Shown piece by piece: positions 1 through 12,870 of a DNA stretch of 64,000 bases. Numbering within the stretch: the first letter of the stretch is position 1; each line of letters starts with the position of its first letter. The notes under the pieces are model-generated. The model saw only the letters and a program-made list of their open reading frames with translations. It did no database searches and was not told where the DNA came from. This stretch comes from Augochlora pura (lineage: Eukaryota > Arthropoda > Insecta > Hymenoptera > Halictidae): NCBI RefSeq assembly GCF_028453695.1, contig NC_135781.1:20521640-20585639 (forward strand), written 5' to 3'. A program made the position numbers and the translations under genes.

Positions 1-67
1 CAAGTAGCTTGTAGCAGAGGTGCCATAGCAGTGGTACAATTAAATCGATAACTGCAATATTTCGTTT

Positions 68-200
68 TTAACCTGTTAGCTGTTATAATTTCTTTGAAAA
101 CTGTATATATTGCTATTATAATATAGAATTAAGTTATAATGAAATAACTGAAATATTTTTTAATTCTGATGTTTTACACAATTGAATAGATTCCAAAGTT
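68..200 (+). mobile_element. Decayed copy of a TTAA-flanked short inverted-repeat element
   Basis: The left end begins with TTAACC followed by GTTAGCTGTT. It then matches the start of the element at 25347-25498: both read TTAACC, GTTAGCTGTT, TCTTTGAAAA, and a run ending in ATATAG, in the same order and spacing. Similarity fades toward position 200, where both copies still share an ACACA-AATTGAA-like stretch. The right inverted repeat cannot be seen, so this copy is decayed or truncated. No reading frame is present. It is assigned as a non-autonomous DNA element only through the better copy at 25 kb. Confidence 0.55.
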
Positions 201-2590
201 ACATATGTGAATACGATTGAAGTATATATATAATTTTACAGTAAAATCTGAAATAAATAGAAGGAAAAAGGAGTTGGAGACAAACAAATTATTACAAAAA
301 GTATATCCTTCTTTCAGGTATTTAATAGTTGCCACTAATTCGCTTCTACTTTGACTTATTATGCGTAAGAAAGATAAAGATTTCACACACAATTTGCAGA
401 TTCGATAACGCATTCAAACAGAGAGAGAGTACGTGCTTTTTCGTTCCTTTCGCGCCGCTTTGCTCAAAGTACCCAAAAGTGGTGGTCCAATTTCGTCTTT
501 AAACTGCTCGTATTAAATTCACCGAGTATCATTAAACGGGCCCAGTAGCGTAGAAAGGTTGAGACAGAGGTAAATTCTAAACAGCACACGGGGGTCGTTC
601 CATTGCACACAGCGGATGCGTTCGAAAGGACGGCGCGCAAGCCGCTCGCCGAGCGGATATCTAGCAACGTCAAAGCCGCTTCCGGTCATTGAGTCGCGCC
701 GTAGGAATCCGTAGCAGAGAAAAATCCGGGCGATGCAGCGACTAGACCGGCGGACGGTTCGACGGGACGAACCGTTACCTCGGACCTTTCGCCGGCGGAT
801 AAAACGAAGGTCGAGTTCTGGCTTCGGCTTTCAGGAGAGCGTAAAATCCTTGTACCTGGGTAATCGGTTGTTCACGTAAACAATGCGTAACTAAAATTCA
901 AGCAGTGTTTTAAAAGCCGTCGTAAAGGAGTGGAGACGGGGCAGCAGGGGCTGGATTGCGTTCCGGCTGTTTAAATCGCGGAGAGTCCGCGCTCTCGGCC
1001 GCGCAAATCCGCTTTCGCCGTTGTATTTTCCATATAATCCTCGTGCTGTGTCGCGCCGGTTGTTGACCGTGCCGACAGGCCACGCGTCTCGTCGCGACCG
1101 AATAAATAAAGGAGCAAAACCGATTCATTCGGAGGCGTGCGGATCGATCGTCGATGCCGTCGCGAGCTTTTCTGCCGGCGACATTTTCACGGTGCGACGT
1201 TAGCGTCAGTTTAAGGTGGTTGTGTCGGTTCGTTTGCATGAGACACTTTGTCACATATGGGGGCAGGATCTTTCATAACCCCTCCCCACTCAAGTTTCTG
1301 TCCTCCGAAAATTCAAGGAAATTTAAATTAAATAACTATAACTCGATAACTAGACTTATTTATGTGATGATTAATATAATGTACTAGTTCTTTGAAGAAT
1401 TTTTAAATTATTTTTTAGAAATACACCTGATATCGTTATTTCAGCAAAGCTCCGGTATAAGAATTACTTGGTAACACGTTCCATGTCGAGTAACTCCTTT
1501 CTTCACACTGACGTCAACGATTCATGTTTACGATTGGAGGCTATTAACTAGAAATTTGCAAAATTTGAACAAGAAGTAGATGACACTATTAACGTAGTAG
1601 CAAAATTTCAGGAAATTCCTAAATAGATTACTTACGAGCGCAACTACTTTAACTGGCCACCCTCGTCGTTTGCCAGAAAGACACGCCATTCTCGCGTTAC
1701 CTCTTGCCCGCGGAAGGGAAGCAAAGGGAGAGCCCAGCTAAACGAAGGGAACTGTAGAGATGGAAAGACATAGAAAGAGAGAGAAGGAGAGAGAGCCAGA
1801 GCCGACGAAGGATGGAAAACCGCAGGGTGGGGCCAGCGTCGTGTGTTCCGGTCAGTACCATCTTCTCCATCTTGGCCTCGGCGTGCCCCTTCGTAATTCA
1901 TGTTTGCTTTATGGCCAGGAGAATAAGGAAGCGTCTTATTAAAGACAGTCGCGTTGCTGCTCACGAGGGGGACCCATCTTCAACGCAGGACGGAAAGAGA
2001 GGGAGAGGGAGAGGGAGAGAGTACAAGACGCTCGCGTCTTGCGTCGTCTTCGCGAAATTCCCCGAGTGTTTCGCCAGCGTAGTTTTACGCGTTTGCTTCC
2101 ACCCCTTCGCTCTGCGCCCGTACTTTTTGTTTTCAGAACAAGCAGCGTTTCGTTAGAGGCGCGTTCGTATAAACGCTATCCCGGAGCGCCGTAAATTGAG
2201 TTCTCCGCCTCGTTGCCCGTCTAATATCTCTTTCAGAAGGTGCTCGTGTTTCCACTATTAAATTGCTTGTTTTTAATTTTATCAGCCGGACGACGTCGAA
2301 GGCCAAAAGAACGCTCCCATTGTGATTTGGAATCGCTCAAACTAGCACTTCCATAGATTCCAGTCTCACTTGCAACATAATGATTTGTGCTGAAATTGAA
2401 AAATAAATTGGGGAAAGCAATATGTCTTTGATAGGAAGATCGGTCCAAATGCATTCTTTCTGATTTTTGTTTGATATATACATGTGTGTATTTTACAGTA
2501 CCTTTTTCAAGTAAAAGTGATGTTGACTGTATAAGCTGTCGAAGCAGGTTACATTAAAAAGAAAGTTTTTCTATGGCTGACATGATTTCA
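201..2590. other. Gene-free stretch, alternating AT-rich and GC-rich DNA
   Basis: AT-rich to about 420 and again from about 1300 to 1640, GC- and CpG-rich between. Purine-rich tracts lie at 1741-1835 and 1990-2021 (GAGAGG-type runs). Open frames here are short and lack splice signals or recognisable domains. I see no gene. Confidence 0.6.
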
Positions 2591-2591
2591 G

Positions 2592-2662
2592 TAGTCCCGT
2601 TAATCAAAAAGAGAACAGGGCATTTGTATGTTCTTTACAAAGGATATAGTTTACGATTAGAA
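2592..2662 (+). CDS. Possible internal exon or exon remnant encoding the N-terminal half of a FLYWCH zinc-finger domain
   Basis: The frame is open from an ATG at 2573. It contains Ile-Lys-Lys-Arg-Thr-Gly, then three residues, Val, three residues and Gly-Tyr. That matches the G-x3-[LV]-x3-G-Y spacing at the start of FLYWCH domains, the DNA-binding or protein-binding domain of insect mod(mdg4)-type proteins. A TTTCAG acceptor-like site ends at 2591 and a GTAAGT donor starts at 2663, directly after the Leu-Arg-Leu-Glu codons. The W-R-C and H-x-H half that binds zinc is not nearby, and the frame downstream is unlike FLYWCH. It could be a real exon whose partner is elsewhere, an exon relic, or chance. 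Assignment by eye only; function is not claimed. Confidence 0.25.
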
Positions 2663-3385
2663 GTAAGTGACTTTCTACACATATTTACGAAGATTTTTCT
2701 TGAAAGACAAAGAAAATCGATTTTTCTAAATAACACTCCTGGAATTTTAATCGCTCCGACGCTCGTTCTCGTTCAAAATCATTACTAGACCGATCTTAAG
2801 CACTCGCAGTTGAAAAAAAAATATAGTAATCAATCAGAAGTTAACGATTTCGCCATAATTTGCAACAGTTGCCGCGTTATTATCCCGCCAACGAAGCCAA
2901 GCTCGTATTCAACCTCAATTTCAGTAAAACAGTTTACACAAGCACGAGCAAGCTAATCATCCTACCCCGCATCAATCACAAGACTAGATCTTAAAGTCTC
3001 GATCACGTCGATAAAGGTTATCCTTGATAAATTGAAGTGAAAGGAACCAAGTAGGTACATATTTCCCGTGCAGCTTCGTGGCAACGGAGCCGCGGCGAGA
3101 TGGCGCGCGGCGTCGACCCGTAGCCCTGCCAAAATGGCGATAATAACAGACTCGCATAATGAAAAGCGTGAAAGTGCCTCAGCCCTCGACCCATCATTAC
3201 CTCGGCCGAAAGTAACATCAGGTATCCAGGGGGATACCGTTCATCGGGTGCTTTACGTCACCAGGGTCCGGGCTTTCAGACTGCGTTCACGAAACGTGCT
3301 CTTACATGGTCGTCTCTTTCGGAAGAGAGACTTTCGGTGCAGGCATCGGGATTACCTGAAATCTACCTGAGAATACAGTGGCCGA

Positions 3386-3410
3386 CGCGTCGCGTCGCGT
3401 CGCGTCGCGT
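3386..3410. repeat. CGCGT pentamer microsatellite
   Basis: Five uninterrupted CGCGT units in a GC-rich block. Similar pentamer runs occur at 6181, 47526 and 60655. Confidence 0.9.
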
Positions 3411-6180
3411 CGGTACGTAAAGTCCCACGGGAAATCCGTAGCTTTGTTTGCCGGACGTCACCGCGGGGATAAGCGGATTTATGCTCGGTCATTTCGGGCC
3501 GTGCTACCTAAGTTCCCACTTTTGTGCGGCTATCACCTGCGCTTAATAACGTGGAAACACGGCCACGTAATCGGCGTGTAACTGGCCGCGGAGTAAAAGC
3601 TTTTCACGCGTCGGGTTTTTGCTTGGACAACGCGCGAATGGTCTCAGTCCTCTTCCCTAAATTGCGTCGGTGTCGCTCTCGATCGTTATTATACCTGCTG
3701 GCTCGTCAAAAATCGGACGAACAAGCGCTCTGCCAACGTTTGCATAAAAATTCTGTCCGAGTCTCTCTCCAACCGTGCCGGTAATCGTAAACGTAATTAT
3801 TACGGTTCCGAGTCCCTGGGCTGAATCGATCGCCGGCAACCGTAGTAACCTGTGTACAAATTAGTTTTCCAGAACGAATCTGGGAACCGGGCCGCGCAGC
3901 GAATTCATTTTTCCATTAATCAGTTCCCGTGTCTCGCGACCTGCTCACGAGATATCCAGAAATAACGAATTTAATTTCGCGCAAAATCAAATTTGCATGT
4001 AGTTTTATTTGTCACGGATCCGAACGAAAAACCGATTCGTTTCGAATAAACGAGATTGCTAATATGACGCGACAGCTGTATAGATATTACGATTTCCGAG
4101 CGTGCGTTCTATCGATTCCGATTATCAACTTAACAATTTAGTAATCCCGATCTGTCCCCTTTGCACGTTCGCGGATCGCGCTCGGCCTTCGAAGAGGATT
4201 TTTCAAGATTCGTTTTCCGATGTAGCCGTTCTCGGGATATTCGAGACTAATCGAGTGTCGCAGGCAAACGGAGATGAAATCTCGCGCGGAGACAAAATAT
4301 TCGGAGGCGTCTGCTCGCGACGTGCACACGGCCTCGGCAGGAAACGCGTTAAGGTTTGCGACGTTTCGCGAGACCCAGCGAAATGCAACATGGCCTAGAT
4401 TTCAGGGCGAAGTCGGCGGTGGCAGCTGCCCGATCGACAAAGCTCGAAAGGAGGAGTCATTCCTCGTGAGAAACGCAGGGATTCGGCAGAACCTGCATTC
4501 TTCCGCCGATCGTATATTCCGCTAGTGTCTACATCTCCGAAGCCGGCTTATCCGCTCGCCGGTAATGTAAGGCATTAAAAAAGTCCCGAGCATCGGAGAA
4601 GAAGCATAAAGATGAGTCGTTGACGGCGGCGGCGGCAGCGTCGCGGCCAACGCGAGCGAGCCGAACGCTGTGCTCGGTGTATATATGAGCCGTTTAGCCG
4701 AGAAATCGTCATTTAGATACTTGCTAAAAGCGATTCGCCATAAAACTGGGACCACGGGGCCCGATAGGAAGTCCAATGCGGCCCCGTGATGCCGGCTCGC
4801 AGGGCCCTGGCAAATTATTTAGCCGCGTTTATGCAAAATCCAACGTGTGCGTCGGTCATAATCCACTCTCGCGATCACTTTCTCCACTCTCGCCGACGAA
4901 ATCGACCACGGGCATCGGCCAGGGCTCTACGGTGCTCGAGACGCGACCCTATCTCCGGAAACGTCTCGTAACAAGGACCCAACCGATGACGTCGCGCTTT
5001 ATAGATTCGTCTCGATCGTGGCGGACGATTTCGAATTCCCGCGACACGGTTACCCTCTTCGCATAAGCTCGTCCCGGAGATAACGTAATCTGTGTCGCGA
5101 CTCAGCCTTGCCAAATCTGATCCAGCCTGTGCCAGCTAAGATTCTTATTGTGCGGTAACCGCGGAACAAATGCTCTTCTTGCTGAAAAACAACGCTGCAT
5201 AATTTACGAGGAATCACGTTGTTCGGTCTGGGACCTCGCAAGCTCTTCTGCTTTCGTTTCTCTTCGTTCGCCTGCGGGTATATTCTCTAAACCATTTCAA
5301 ATTATTTCAACGTATGAAATAAATGTTCTAGGAAACATAAGGTAATACATTGTTTTGGATTACTGTGACTATCGTTTAACGCAGCTGTTCTGTACTTGCG
5401 ACAACCTGTATTTTTCATACATTAATACGAACGAAATGTTCTACTCTTAACGACATAAACAACATGAAATTAATTCTATAGCATTAAAAAACCTTATTGT
5501 CATATAAATACATTAACAACAAAAATGTAAGCGATTATTTATTATTATACGGTGTCAAAATTTGCGTCGGGGTTGGGAGGTTGAAACAAGTGAGCATTTA
5601 AAAGATGACAAACGTGTCCGACACGATATAGCAATGCAAGGTAATGGTAACAGAAAAAGTACGAAGCACCCCGAACTTTCTTGGTTAGCTGATAAATCGG
5701 CGAGTAATAGGTCGATCATGTTGGAGCGCAGCTCGCGTAAGAAGATGCGGAAGCGTAAATTGATTTCGGTTCAGCGACTCGGAACAAGTGAGCAAATCGG
5801 AACTTGCCCGGGCGTAGGAAAAATGATCAGAACGTACCGACGGAACCAATAAAACCCGTCAACAATTACCGAAACAATTCGGCAAATTCCACGGTGTTCC
5901 GAAAACAATTTCCAAACAATCGATAGGCTCGAGCCTGAAATTCCAGTAGCGTCTGGAACAAGGTTGCAGCGGGATCGGTTGCACGAGGACACGTATCGCG
6001 TCCGTGGGTACCGTCCGACATTCCAGGACCGTGAGGACGAGCGGCCGCTCGCTTGCTCGCGCGGGCGAGCGCGTGCACGCACGTACGCGCGTAGCAACGC
6101 GTAAAATCCTCTCACCGGCCCGTTCCATCCGTGCTTTACGAGTGTACACACGTAGACACGGGGTACACGTCGGTACACAC

Positions 6181-6230
6181 GGCGCGGCGCGGCGCGGCGT
6201 GGCGCGGCGTGGCCCGGCGCGATGCGGCGT
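6181..6230. repeat. GGCGC/GGCGT pentamer tandem repeat
   Basis: Ten five-base units, mostly GGCGC with GGCGT, GGCCC and GATGC variants. All-GC, and likely prone to secondary structure. Confidence 0.9.
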
Positions 6231-8235
6231 GCATCGGAGAGAACGCGAATCGGCGCGGAGCGGAGCGGCTCGGCGGCCGTATACCTGTAATTTCGATGTC
6301 GCCATTGTTCGTCCGTTGCGACGATTAACGTCCCTTTAATAGCTTCGCCGACGATACCAGCGGAGAGGCCCGATCAGGAACGCGATGATCCCTCCTCTAC
6401 CCCTTTGCCCGGCTCGCTGTAATTCGCCGCGGCGCGGCGCCGCGAGAAGCGATTCTGAGGACCGCTGTAATGGATTTGCTCGGAAAGAACGGTGCGCCGG
6501 GACGTGAGATCATAATTGCGATCGAGGAGATGGATAACTCTTCATTTCTCCGAGCCGTGCGAGCCGCTCTTTCAGAAACCCTCCCGCAAAACCCTCTCTC
6601 GCACACAAATTCGGGAACGGGAACGTAACGAATTGCTCGACTTCATTCCGCGACGAATCGTTTCGTAGGATAAATATCAGGTGTCCAAAGTCTAGTATCA
6701 TCGAGTGATTGAACAATTATGGGCGTCTTCCGTTCTAGGCGGCTATTATCTTTACTTTCTTGGAAATTTTTTTTTCCATTAAATACCGTATCATTCTATA
6801 ATTCAGCTACAAAATCTAGATAATTTATTGTTTGTCTTTTCTATATTTTCATATCGTCCATTTTGTGTAGTGTTTAAAAACATGCCGAGTTTTGTTGATT
6901 TGTCGATCGAAAATCGAAAATATTCTACCACCGTGGAAATGACGTAACATGAACTACATCGATGTACTGATTCGATGTTCAACTTGTTTTAAACACGAGT
7001 GCAAGTTACGTTGTTAATTTTAATAACGTACACGTAATTCGGATGACGCAATAAATTCCCTTGATCGGAGGAAAGTTGTGTAGCCCGTAACAAAAACTGT
7101 CTCGTATCATTGCGGTAATTATTAACTCTCAAGCAGCTTTGCTAGTTACATTGTTTTGGCTTTACATTAAAAAATAATTACTTTAATAAAAATAAAAGAC
7201 CGCAATAATTATGGCTATATTTATTACGCGTGGGATAAAAATTCGCATACCCTGCGAAAGTACACAAGGGTTTGGAACAAAGGAAAGCTAATCAACGGGA
7301 CTGTGAAAGGAATCGTAGTGCAAAAAGTAGAAAACCCTTAGTGCGAAATTTAGTGAATAAACTATCGAAAATTGACTTCAGATTTATGTAGATTTGGTGG
7401 AATTAACAAGAGAAGCGAAAAATATATGCAATTTCTCTGAAAATGGTAGCGTTGAAGGAAGAACAGCTTCATGCGGAGCTCCAATAGAATACGAAAGCAA
7501 TAGACCGATAAAACAATCGTAATTTTTCGTCGGTCTGAATGAGGCAGAATGTTAAAGTGCGGGGTGTTTGAAAAGATAATAATCCTTTGATCCAATGTGC
7601 AACCAATGAGATTTTTCTGAATTCCTTTCGACCGGTCATAATACGACAATGTTCGGGGTACTTCCAATCGATCCCCGCACAGAATTGAAATGTTCGGCCG
7701 CGGTCGGAATCGTCCGTGCAAATCTTGCGTCGGCATTCGTCGGCCGTTATTTAAAGTTCTCCCGTGGCCGCGGTACGGGCAATTCAATGAAACATATTGA
7801 AGCGTACCACGGCCATTCATTCTTTTCGCGCGCGCATCGGATTCAAGGCGAAACGCGATTAACATGTCGTCCAATTTGCCAATGATTTACGATCGTTTCG
7901 TCTGTTGGAACGTCGGCAGGGGGTGCCCCCCGGTTATTACGCAGCTTTTAATAATAGAGACGACGCCCGTGTACGTACGCCTTCCGCGCATAAATCTTAC
8001 GGCGCGCGATTTCGCGCCAGCGATTAGCGTCCGAGCGTACCCCTCCGATGGAAATAACGTTTCCATTTTTTCAACCGGCCTGCCCCCGCCCCACTTTTTG
8101 CTTTTGCTTTCTTGCATCGCATCTCCGTCTTCCATCTCGACCTTTTCCCGAGCCATCGGGAAAACGATCGCCGGTAATTAGGTTAGAAAATTAGTATCGC
8201 CGCGAGGAATCTCGCTACACGGAGCACACGCTCGC

Positions 8236-8251
8236 AGCCGCCGCCGCCGCG
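8236..8251. repeat. GCC trinucleotide repeat
   Basis: About five GCC units within a GC-rich block, not in any supported reading frame. Confidence 0.8.
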
Positions 8252-10310
8252 TGGATTACCGGTGCCGCCTAAGTATCCCTCGTTTACAACCTCCCTCCGC
8301 CGTTCACGCAATATCGTATTGTTCCGAAAATTCCGCGCGCAAAGTGTCCCGGTGGATTATTGTTCCGGAGTTAATTACCGGGTTAATGCAGCTGAATAAT
8401 TAACCGTATTGAGTAATGAAGATAGTTCGCGAATTGGGTCGACCCGCGCCACGATACTTTTCATCCCGCACCCGCTCGCAAACTGTCTACGTTGGCCAAT
8501 TTTCGAGCTAACGCATTGTCTCGCAGCAAACACGTAAATAATTGCTCGTCTTCGTCGCTCCTGCAACCCCCAACACTTTGTCTTATGGCGTCGCGTGAGA
8601 CTCGAGGCACGCTATACGGGCACGAGAAATACGAGTACATGCCGCGGTTTATTTGTCATAGACGTATTTCTATGGGTTTAGTCACAGTTATTTTCAGTAT
8701 TGGCTCCGGACGTGGATCTGAATACATTCCCGCGGTTCGGTGCTATTCTCAGTTTCATAATTTGAACGATATCGGAAACTCTTGGTCAATGTTTCCGAAG
8801 GACAGAGATAGTCGTCCGTCTGCAAATCGAAAGTCGAGAATAGAGAATTTTTGTTGTCAGCACACAAAAATAATCGAATCCGGGTTTCAAGAAGAAGTAA
8901 GAAATATCTCTTATTTTCCTTAAAGTCGAAGAAGAAAATGAAAAGCACAATTCTAAAAAAAGATTGACATCTTCAAGTGACTCTTTTTTCTTTCTTTGAA
9001 GCGTCTTAAAAATTGTCGTTAGAGTCTCGTACAAAAAGAAATTAGGGTTCTTCACTTTTATAACAAAATATATTATTTTCGTTTCCTCAACCTTATACAA
9101 CATGTAACGATCGAGCTCTATTCGACATCATCTGCCGTCACCAAAAAATTCAAATTGTTTAATGCGGCTCCCAAACGGTTGTCTTGTTACAATCGCGAAT
9201 GGAGACCTCTTTTACATCGTCGTTTGCATCGAAAAACTAATAGGGAACGAGTTGCATTCAACGTATTTCTGTCTAAAGAGGTATTTACATCGAGCCGCGG
9301 ATCCAAGATGCCATTAAGTCGCATTGTCGCATATTTACCGCGGCCGAAGTGACCTGCGTATACACGCATGTCCATGGGTTACACGGCCGTGTTTGTATCG
9401 TCAACATTTGCTCGGGCTGGTATCGTATTAATGGCATTCGGATGGTCGCGAGGTCGAGACGACGGTCGCGGGCTGTTTGGCGGGTCGCGCGACCCTTTCG
9501 CTGGTCGGCGGGCCCTCGGCAGGAAACTTGAAGCAAGCCTGAGCCCAGGGCTTGTTTGCCGAAATGCTTGGCCCGCGAAATCGGAGGGTGGAGCCGAGCA
9601 CTCCGCGGCGGGTCGCGATGTTTTCGGCGTTCCGGGGAGGAATTAATTCGCGACGTCGCGTCGTACAAAGCCGTCGCGACCGCAGGAAGGGCTCGGTCCG
9701 ACGATACAAAGGGAGGAAATTGAATCAAGGAATGAAAATGAAATTAGGATTAATTAAGTGCCGGTAGTGGTCGAACAAGGAATTAATTCGTCGCTGGTTC
9801 GGCCACGTGAATCATAGGAGGGTGCGCTGGCCCGTGCTCGTGTTTTCAGCTCGTATCCGTCACCTCGAGAAAACAGAAAAACCACGGAAGTGAATTCGAG
9901 CAAGGCGGCAAACAGAGAGGGAGCATTTGCCCCGAAAATACGTTACAAAACAGTTTCTGTCGGAAGTCATATATTTATGTCCAACTTTTTCATGATTTAC
10001 GATAAGACACTATACATACGTGTTTATGAACGTCTAATAACTTGCAGGATCTGTGTTTTAACAACATTTATAAGCAAACAAGTAATTGTAAAATACATGT
10101 ATTGAATATCAAAGTGTTAAACCAATTAACTACTTATAAGTAACGAATTAACAACTGCGCAGGAAAGTATTAACAAATTTTTCTTTTCATGGTGATAGTT
10201 ATTTCCAGCAACTACGCCAATAGCACCCAGTAGCAGTCAATTTTTTATAAGGCAAATTAAGACCCTACCCTTTACTATGTAACCAAAACGAAGAGTATGC
10301 CTCGCGGCAC

Positions 10311-10433
10311 TTCATTATGGAGATATTTTTATAAAATGACTTTTTTCCGCGTTTGCAGGGTAAATGCTCCACTGTGCAGTGTGAAAAAGGGCTTGGGGAG
10401 CAGGGCAAAGGGACGTTCCTCCCAGCGGCGGGT
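10311..10433 (+). repeat. Dispersed non-coding element, copy 1
   Basis: Shares with 52412-52500 the ordered blocks TTCATTA-GGA, ATTTTTATAAAA, GG-T-AATG-TCCACTGTGC and GACGTTCC/GAACGTTTC. The two copies are 42 kb apart and this one carries about 10 extra bases in the middle. No inverted termini are visible. It could be a fragment of a repeat family or a duplicated regulatory element. Confidence 0.6.
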
Positions 10434-11660
10434 GTAATTCGAATGGCCGGCCGCGCGCGCATACATATATATGTCCGATCTGATTGCATGCCGCAACGAT
10501 ATTAATCATACTAGGCTGACGTACCCTCGCCCCTTCGCTTCGCGTTATTTACCTCCTTTCAGCCCCCTACCAACCCCTCCGGGGCCGACTAGAGAGCGCA
10601 CCTAGAGGCCCCCGCAACCCCGGCCAAGGGGGTCCTTCCTCGTACCTTGCACGCACACGAACGCACACCTCTCTATGAATTTTTCCCCGACCGAGGCGCA
10701 CGCACACGCGAAACGTCCGTCCACACGAGCAGCGGCACGATCGCGTCGCGGAATTCTCATAAAAAATACTCGGGGATTAATTAAAAAATACCACGTCCCG
10801 GCGAAAACGAGGAACGGCGGATTTCTGTGCTCGCCGGAGGTCTGGCCTTCTCCGAGGCTGGATTAAAGTAAATGTACCTATTTTGGAACGCTTTTCAGAG
10901 ATATAAGATTATCATCGATTTAATATAAATTAAAAACGTTATTGTTAAATATTAATATTACTATTCAACAGATTGATGTTTCTAGATAACGTGGGGAACT
11001 TTTCTTTTTGTAGCTGATCGTTACATAATAGCATTTGCATGAGCGACTTTGTAAAGAACAATGATAAAAAATATGGCTTGAATTTCTACATCCATTTTCA
11101 TACGCTCTATATAATTTTTATTGTATTATTCGCGCTGCAGTTTCACGCTGGGAGCACAATTGAGCGCTGTTTCACAATTGGTACTTCTCCCTTCTAATTA
11201 AGTTCCACTTCCCGCAGCCGCTAATCGATCCCGCGATTCTTGTCTCTTCGAGAAACGAGTCCAGCCGAGTCTTCTCGTCAGTTTCCGAGATCCAACTACT
11301 CCGCTATCTATCCGCGCCCTTCCGCCCCGTCGCCATCATCCCGCAGCCGGCTCGAGCTTCGGCTCGGTTCATTTGCGGCTTAGGCTCCTTCGATTAAATC
11401 GCCCTCCGCTAACCTCGCCTCCTCACCTCCCCCCTTTATCTCCTCGCGCTCCGGATGCCCCGATCGAACGGCTTCATTACGATTTCATGTTTTCGCGGCG
11501 GAGAGATCACGGAGCGCTAGGTCGCGCGAGTCGAGTGAACGAGCCGTGGAAGATCGTCATATTCGACAACAGCAAGAATTGATTCGTTACGGCCGGAATT
11601 CCAGGATAAGCAACGTCGGGGGAGGGACAGAGACTGAGGAGGATAATTCGTGCTGGGGGG
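10434..11660. other. Gene-free stretch
   Basis: GC-rich to 10865, then an AT-rich island to about 11130, then GC-rich again. No exon, RNA gene or repeat stands out. Confidence 0.55.
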
Positions 11661-11770
11661 ATCGGTAAATCACGTATCGGACTGCTTCACGTAGAATGGA
11701 CCCTTAACAAAGTAGAAACGATATCTTGGATTAGTCTCGCTCGGGTAACCTCTACCGGAGGGAAATGTCC
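11661..11770 (+). repeat. Duplicated non-coding element, copy A
   Basis: Matches 12761-12870 in the same orientation. The best core is 36 bases (11699-11734 against 12797-12832) with 31 identities. Flanking blocks (GATCG-TAAATCA before; GGAGG-AAATGTC after) are also shared in order. No inverted termini or open frame distinguish it. Confidence 0.7.
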
Positions 11771-12001
11771 CTGCTGGCTGCGCGGAGGGTCCGAGGTTCC
11801 TGCGGCGACGCTTGAAAAATATATACCCTATCTTGTAGCGCTTCTATGTCGAGCTTCGTTTGTGTCTCTATATCTGTTGCGCTATTGTTACCTATCTGCC
11901 TTTTGTACGGTTCTATTTAGGTATAATCTTATATATATTTAACTAGACTTACGTTGACCGTTATGAATTTAAGAGTTTTTTATGGCCAAGCTACATTTTC
12001 T

Positions 12002-12152
12002 TTGACACTATACCTACCGAACTCTTTCATAGAAAATGATTGAATAAAGTGTGTAGTCCATTATTCCAGTCCATTATCTAAATAAATAGTCTTTTTATCA
12101 TTACGACACCAATAAGTTAGTTACCTTCAAGGCTCGGTAGGTTTCGAATTAA
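12002..12152 (+). mobile_element. TTAA-type short inverted-repeat element, copy 1 of a four-copy family
   Basis: The left end is TTGACACTATACCTACCG and the right end is CGGTAGGTTTCGAATTAA, which are imperfect inverted repeats. The flanks are TTGA (a mutated TTAA) and TTAA. Internally it aligns along its length with 16449-16639, for example CATAGAAAA-(TG/CA)-ATTGAATAAAGT and ATCTAAAT(A/G)AAT. It is 151 bp with no coding capacity. TTAA target duplication is characteristic of the piggyBac superfamily; superfamily placement is inference. Confidence 0.65.
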
Positions 12153-12219
12153 TTCATTGTAAGTATGGGTTCAATGATGTTCATACGAATTACCACAGCC
12201 ATAGTTGGATATAAAACAA

Positions 12220-12381
12220 TCTGATTAATGATTAACAGTTATAATTCGCTAATTATTATAATTAAGTTAGAAAAATCGATAATAACTAATCAGTAACTGT
12301 GATAACTAACGTGTTGCATTATATTATTTTCTTTTATATTATATAGTAATTAACATCTATAATTCTTAATCATTAATCAGA
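12220..12381. repeat. Inverted repeat in AT-rich DNA
   Basis: The left arm (12220-12243) begins TCTGATTAATGATTAA. The right arm (12358-12381) is nearly its reverse complement over 24 bases, ending TTAATCATTAATCAGA. The 114-base interior is AT-rich and non-coding. It may be a small foldback element or a decayed MITE; it lies 68 bp after the element at 12002-12152. Confidence 0.65.
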
Positions 12382-12760
12382 CTACATTCTGTCTAATTCT
12401 GTATAAGTCTTATGTAAATGTGATTTACAAAATTTCATTCTTGCAACTTCTCTTTACAAAATGCGACACATTTAGATTATAGAAAAATAACACACCGACA
12501 GGGAGGCTCGGGTACATTTAATCCCGCAGTGTCATTATATCTATGCTACGACATAGTTCCTGACAATTAATTTTGATCTGGGATACTATAATCTGACAAG
12601 ATTTCCGTCTGATTTCGTGGGAAGGGAGAGAAGTAACCCTCGGAGGCGTTGTCGTCGGATTTTCCCGTATTTCGGCGAAATGGTCCCGCGCGCACTCGAC
12701 TCGAATAACTGGCAGAGAACCGGACGCGAACGTCGGAGGGGTCGAATGAAGTGGATCGAG

Positions 12761-12870
12761 TCGATAAATCAGGGATCGCTTCGGTCCGCTGGAAACGACC
12801 CTTAATGAAGTACGAACGATATCGTGGATTAGAGCCAGCTCGATTCCCTTCGACGGGGAGGAGGAAATGT
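12761..12870 (+). repeat. Duplicated non-coding element, copy B
   Basis: Second copy of 11661-11770, offset by 1098 bp and in the same orientation. Similarity is strongest at 12797-12832 and weaker to either side. The two short elements at 12002-12152 and 12220-12381 lie between the copies. Confidence 0.7.

Larger units (their letters stand above)
2663..10310. other. Gene-free stretch with GC-rich blocks and AT-rich islands
   Basis: AT-rich islands lie near 5280-5560, 6720-7380, 8890-9110 and 9930-10260. The rest is CpG-rich. No frame here has both splice signals and a recognisable domain; the longest open frames are in GC-rich DNA, where stops are rare, and have no family resemblance I can see. 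Short CGCGT and GGCGC tandem runs are listed separately. Two copies of a TAATTACCGG motif lie at 8171-8180 (minus) and 8372-8381 (plus). Confidence 0.55.
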
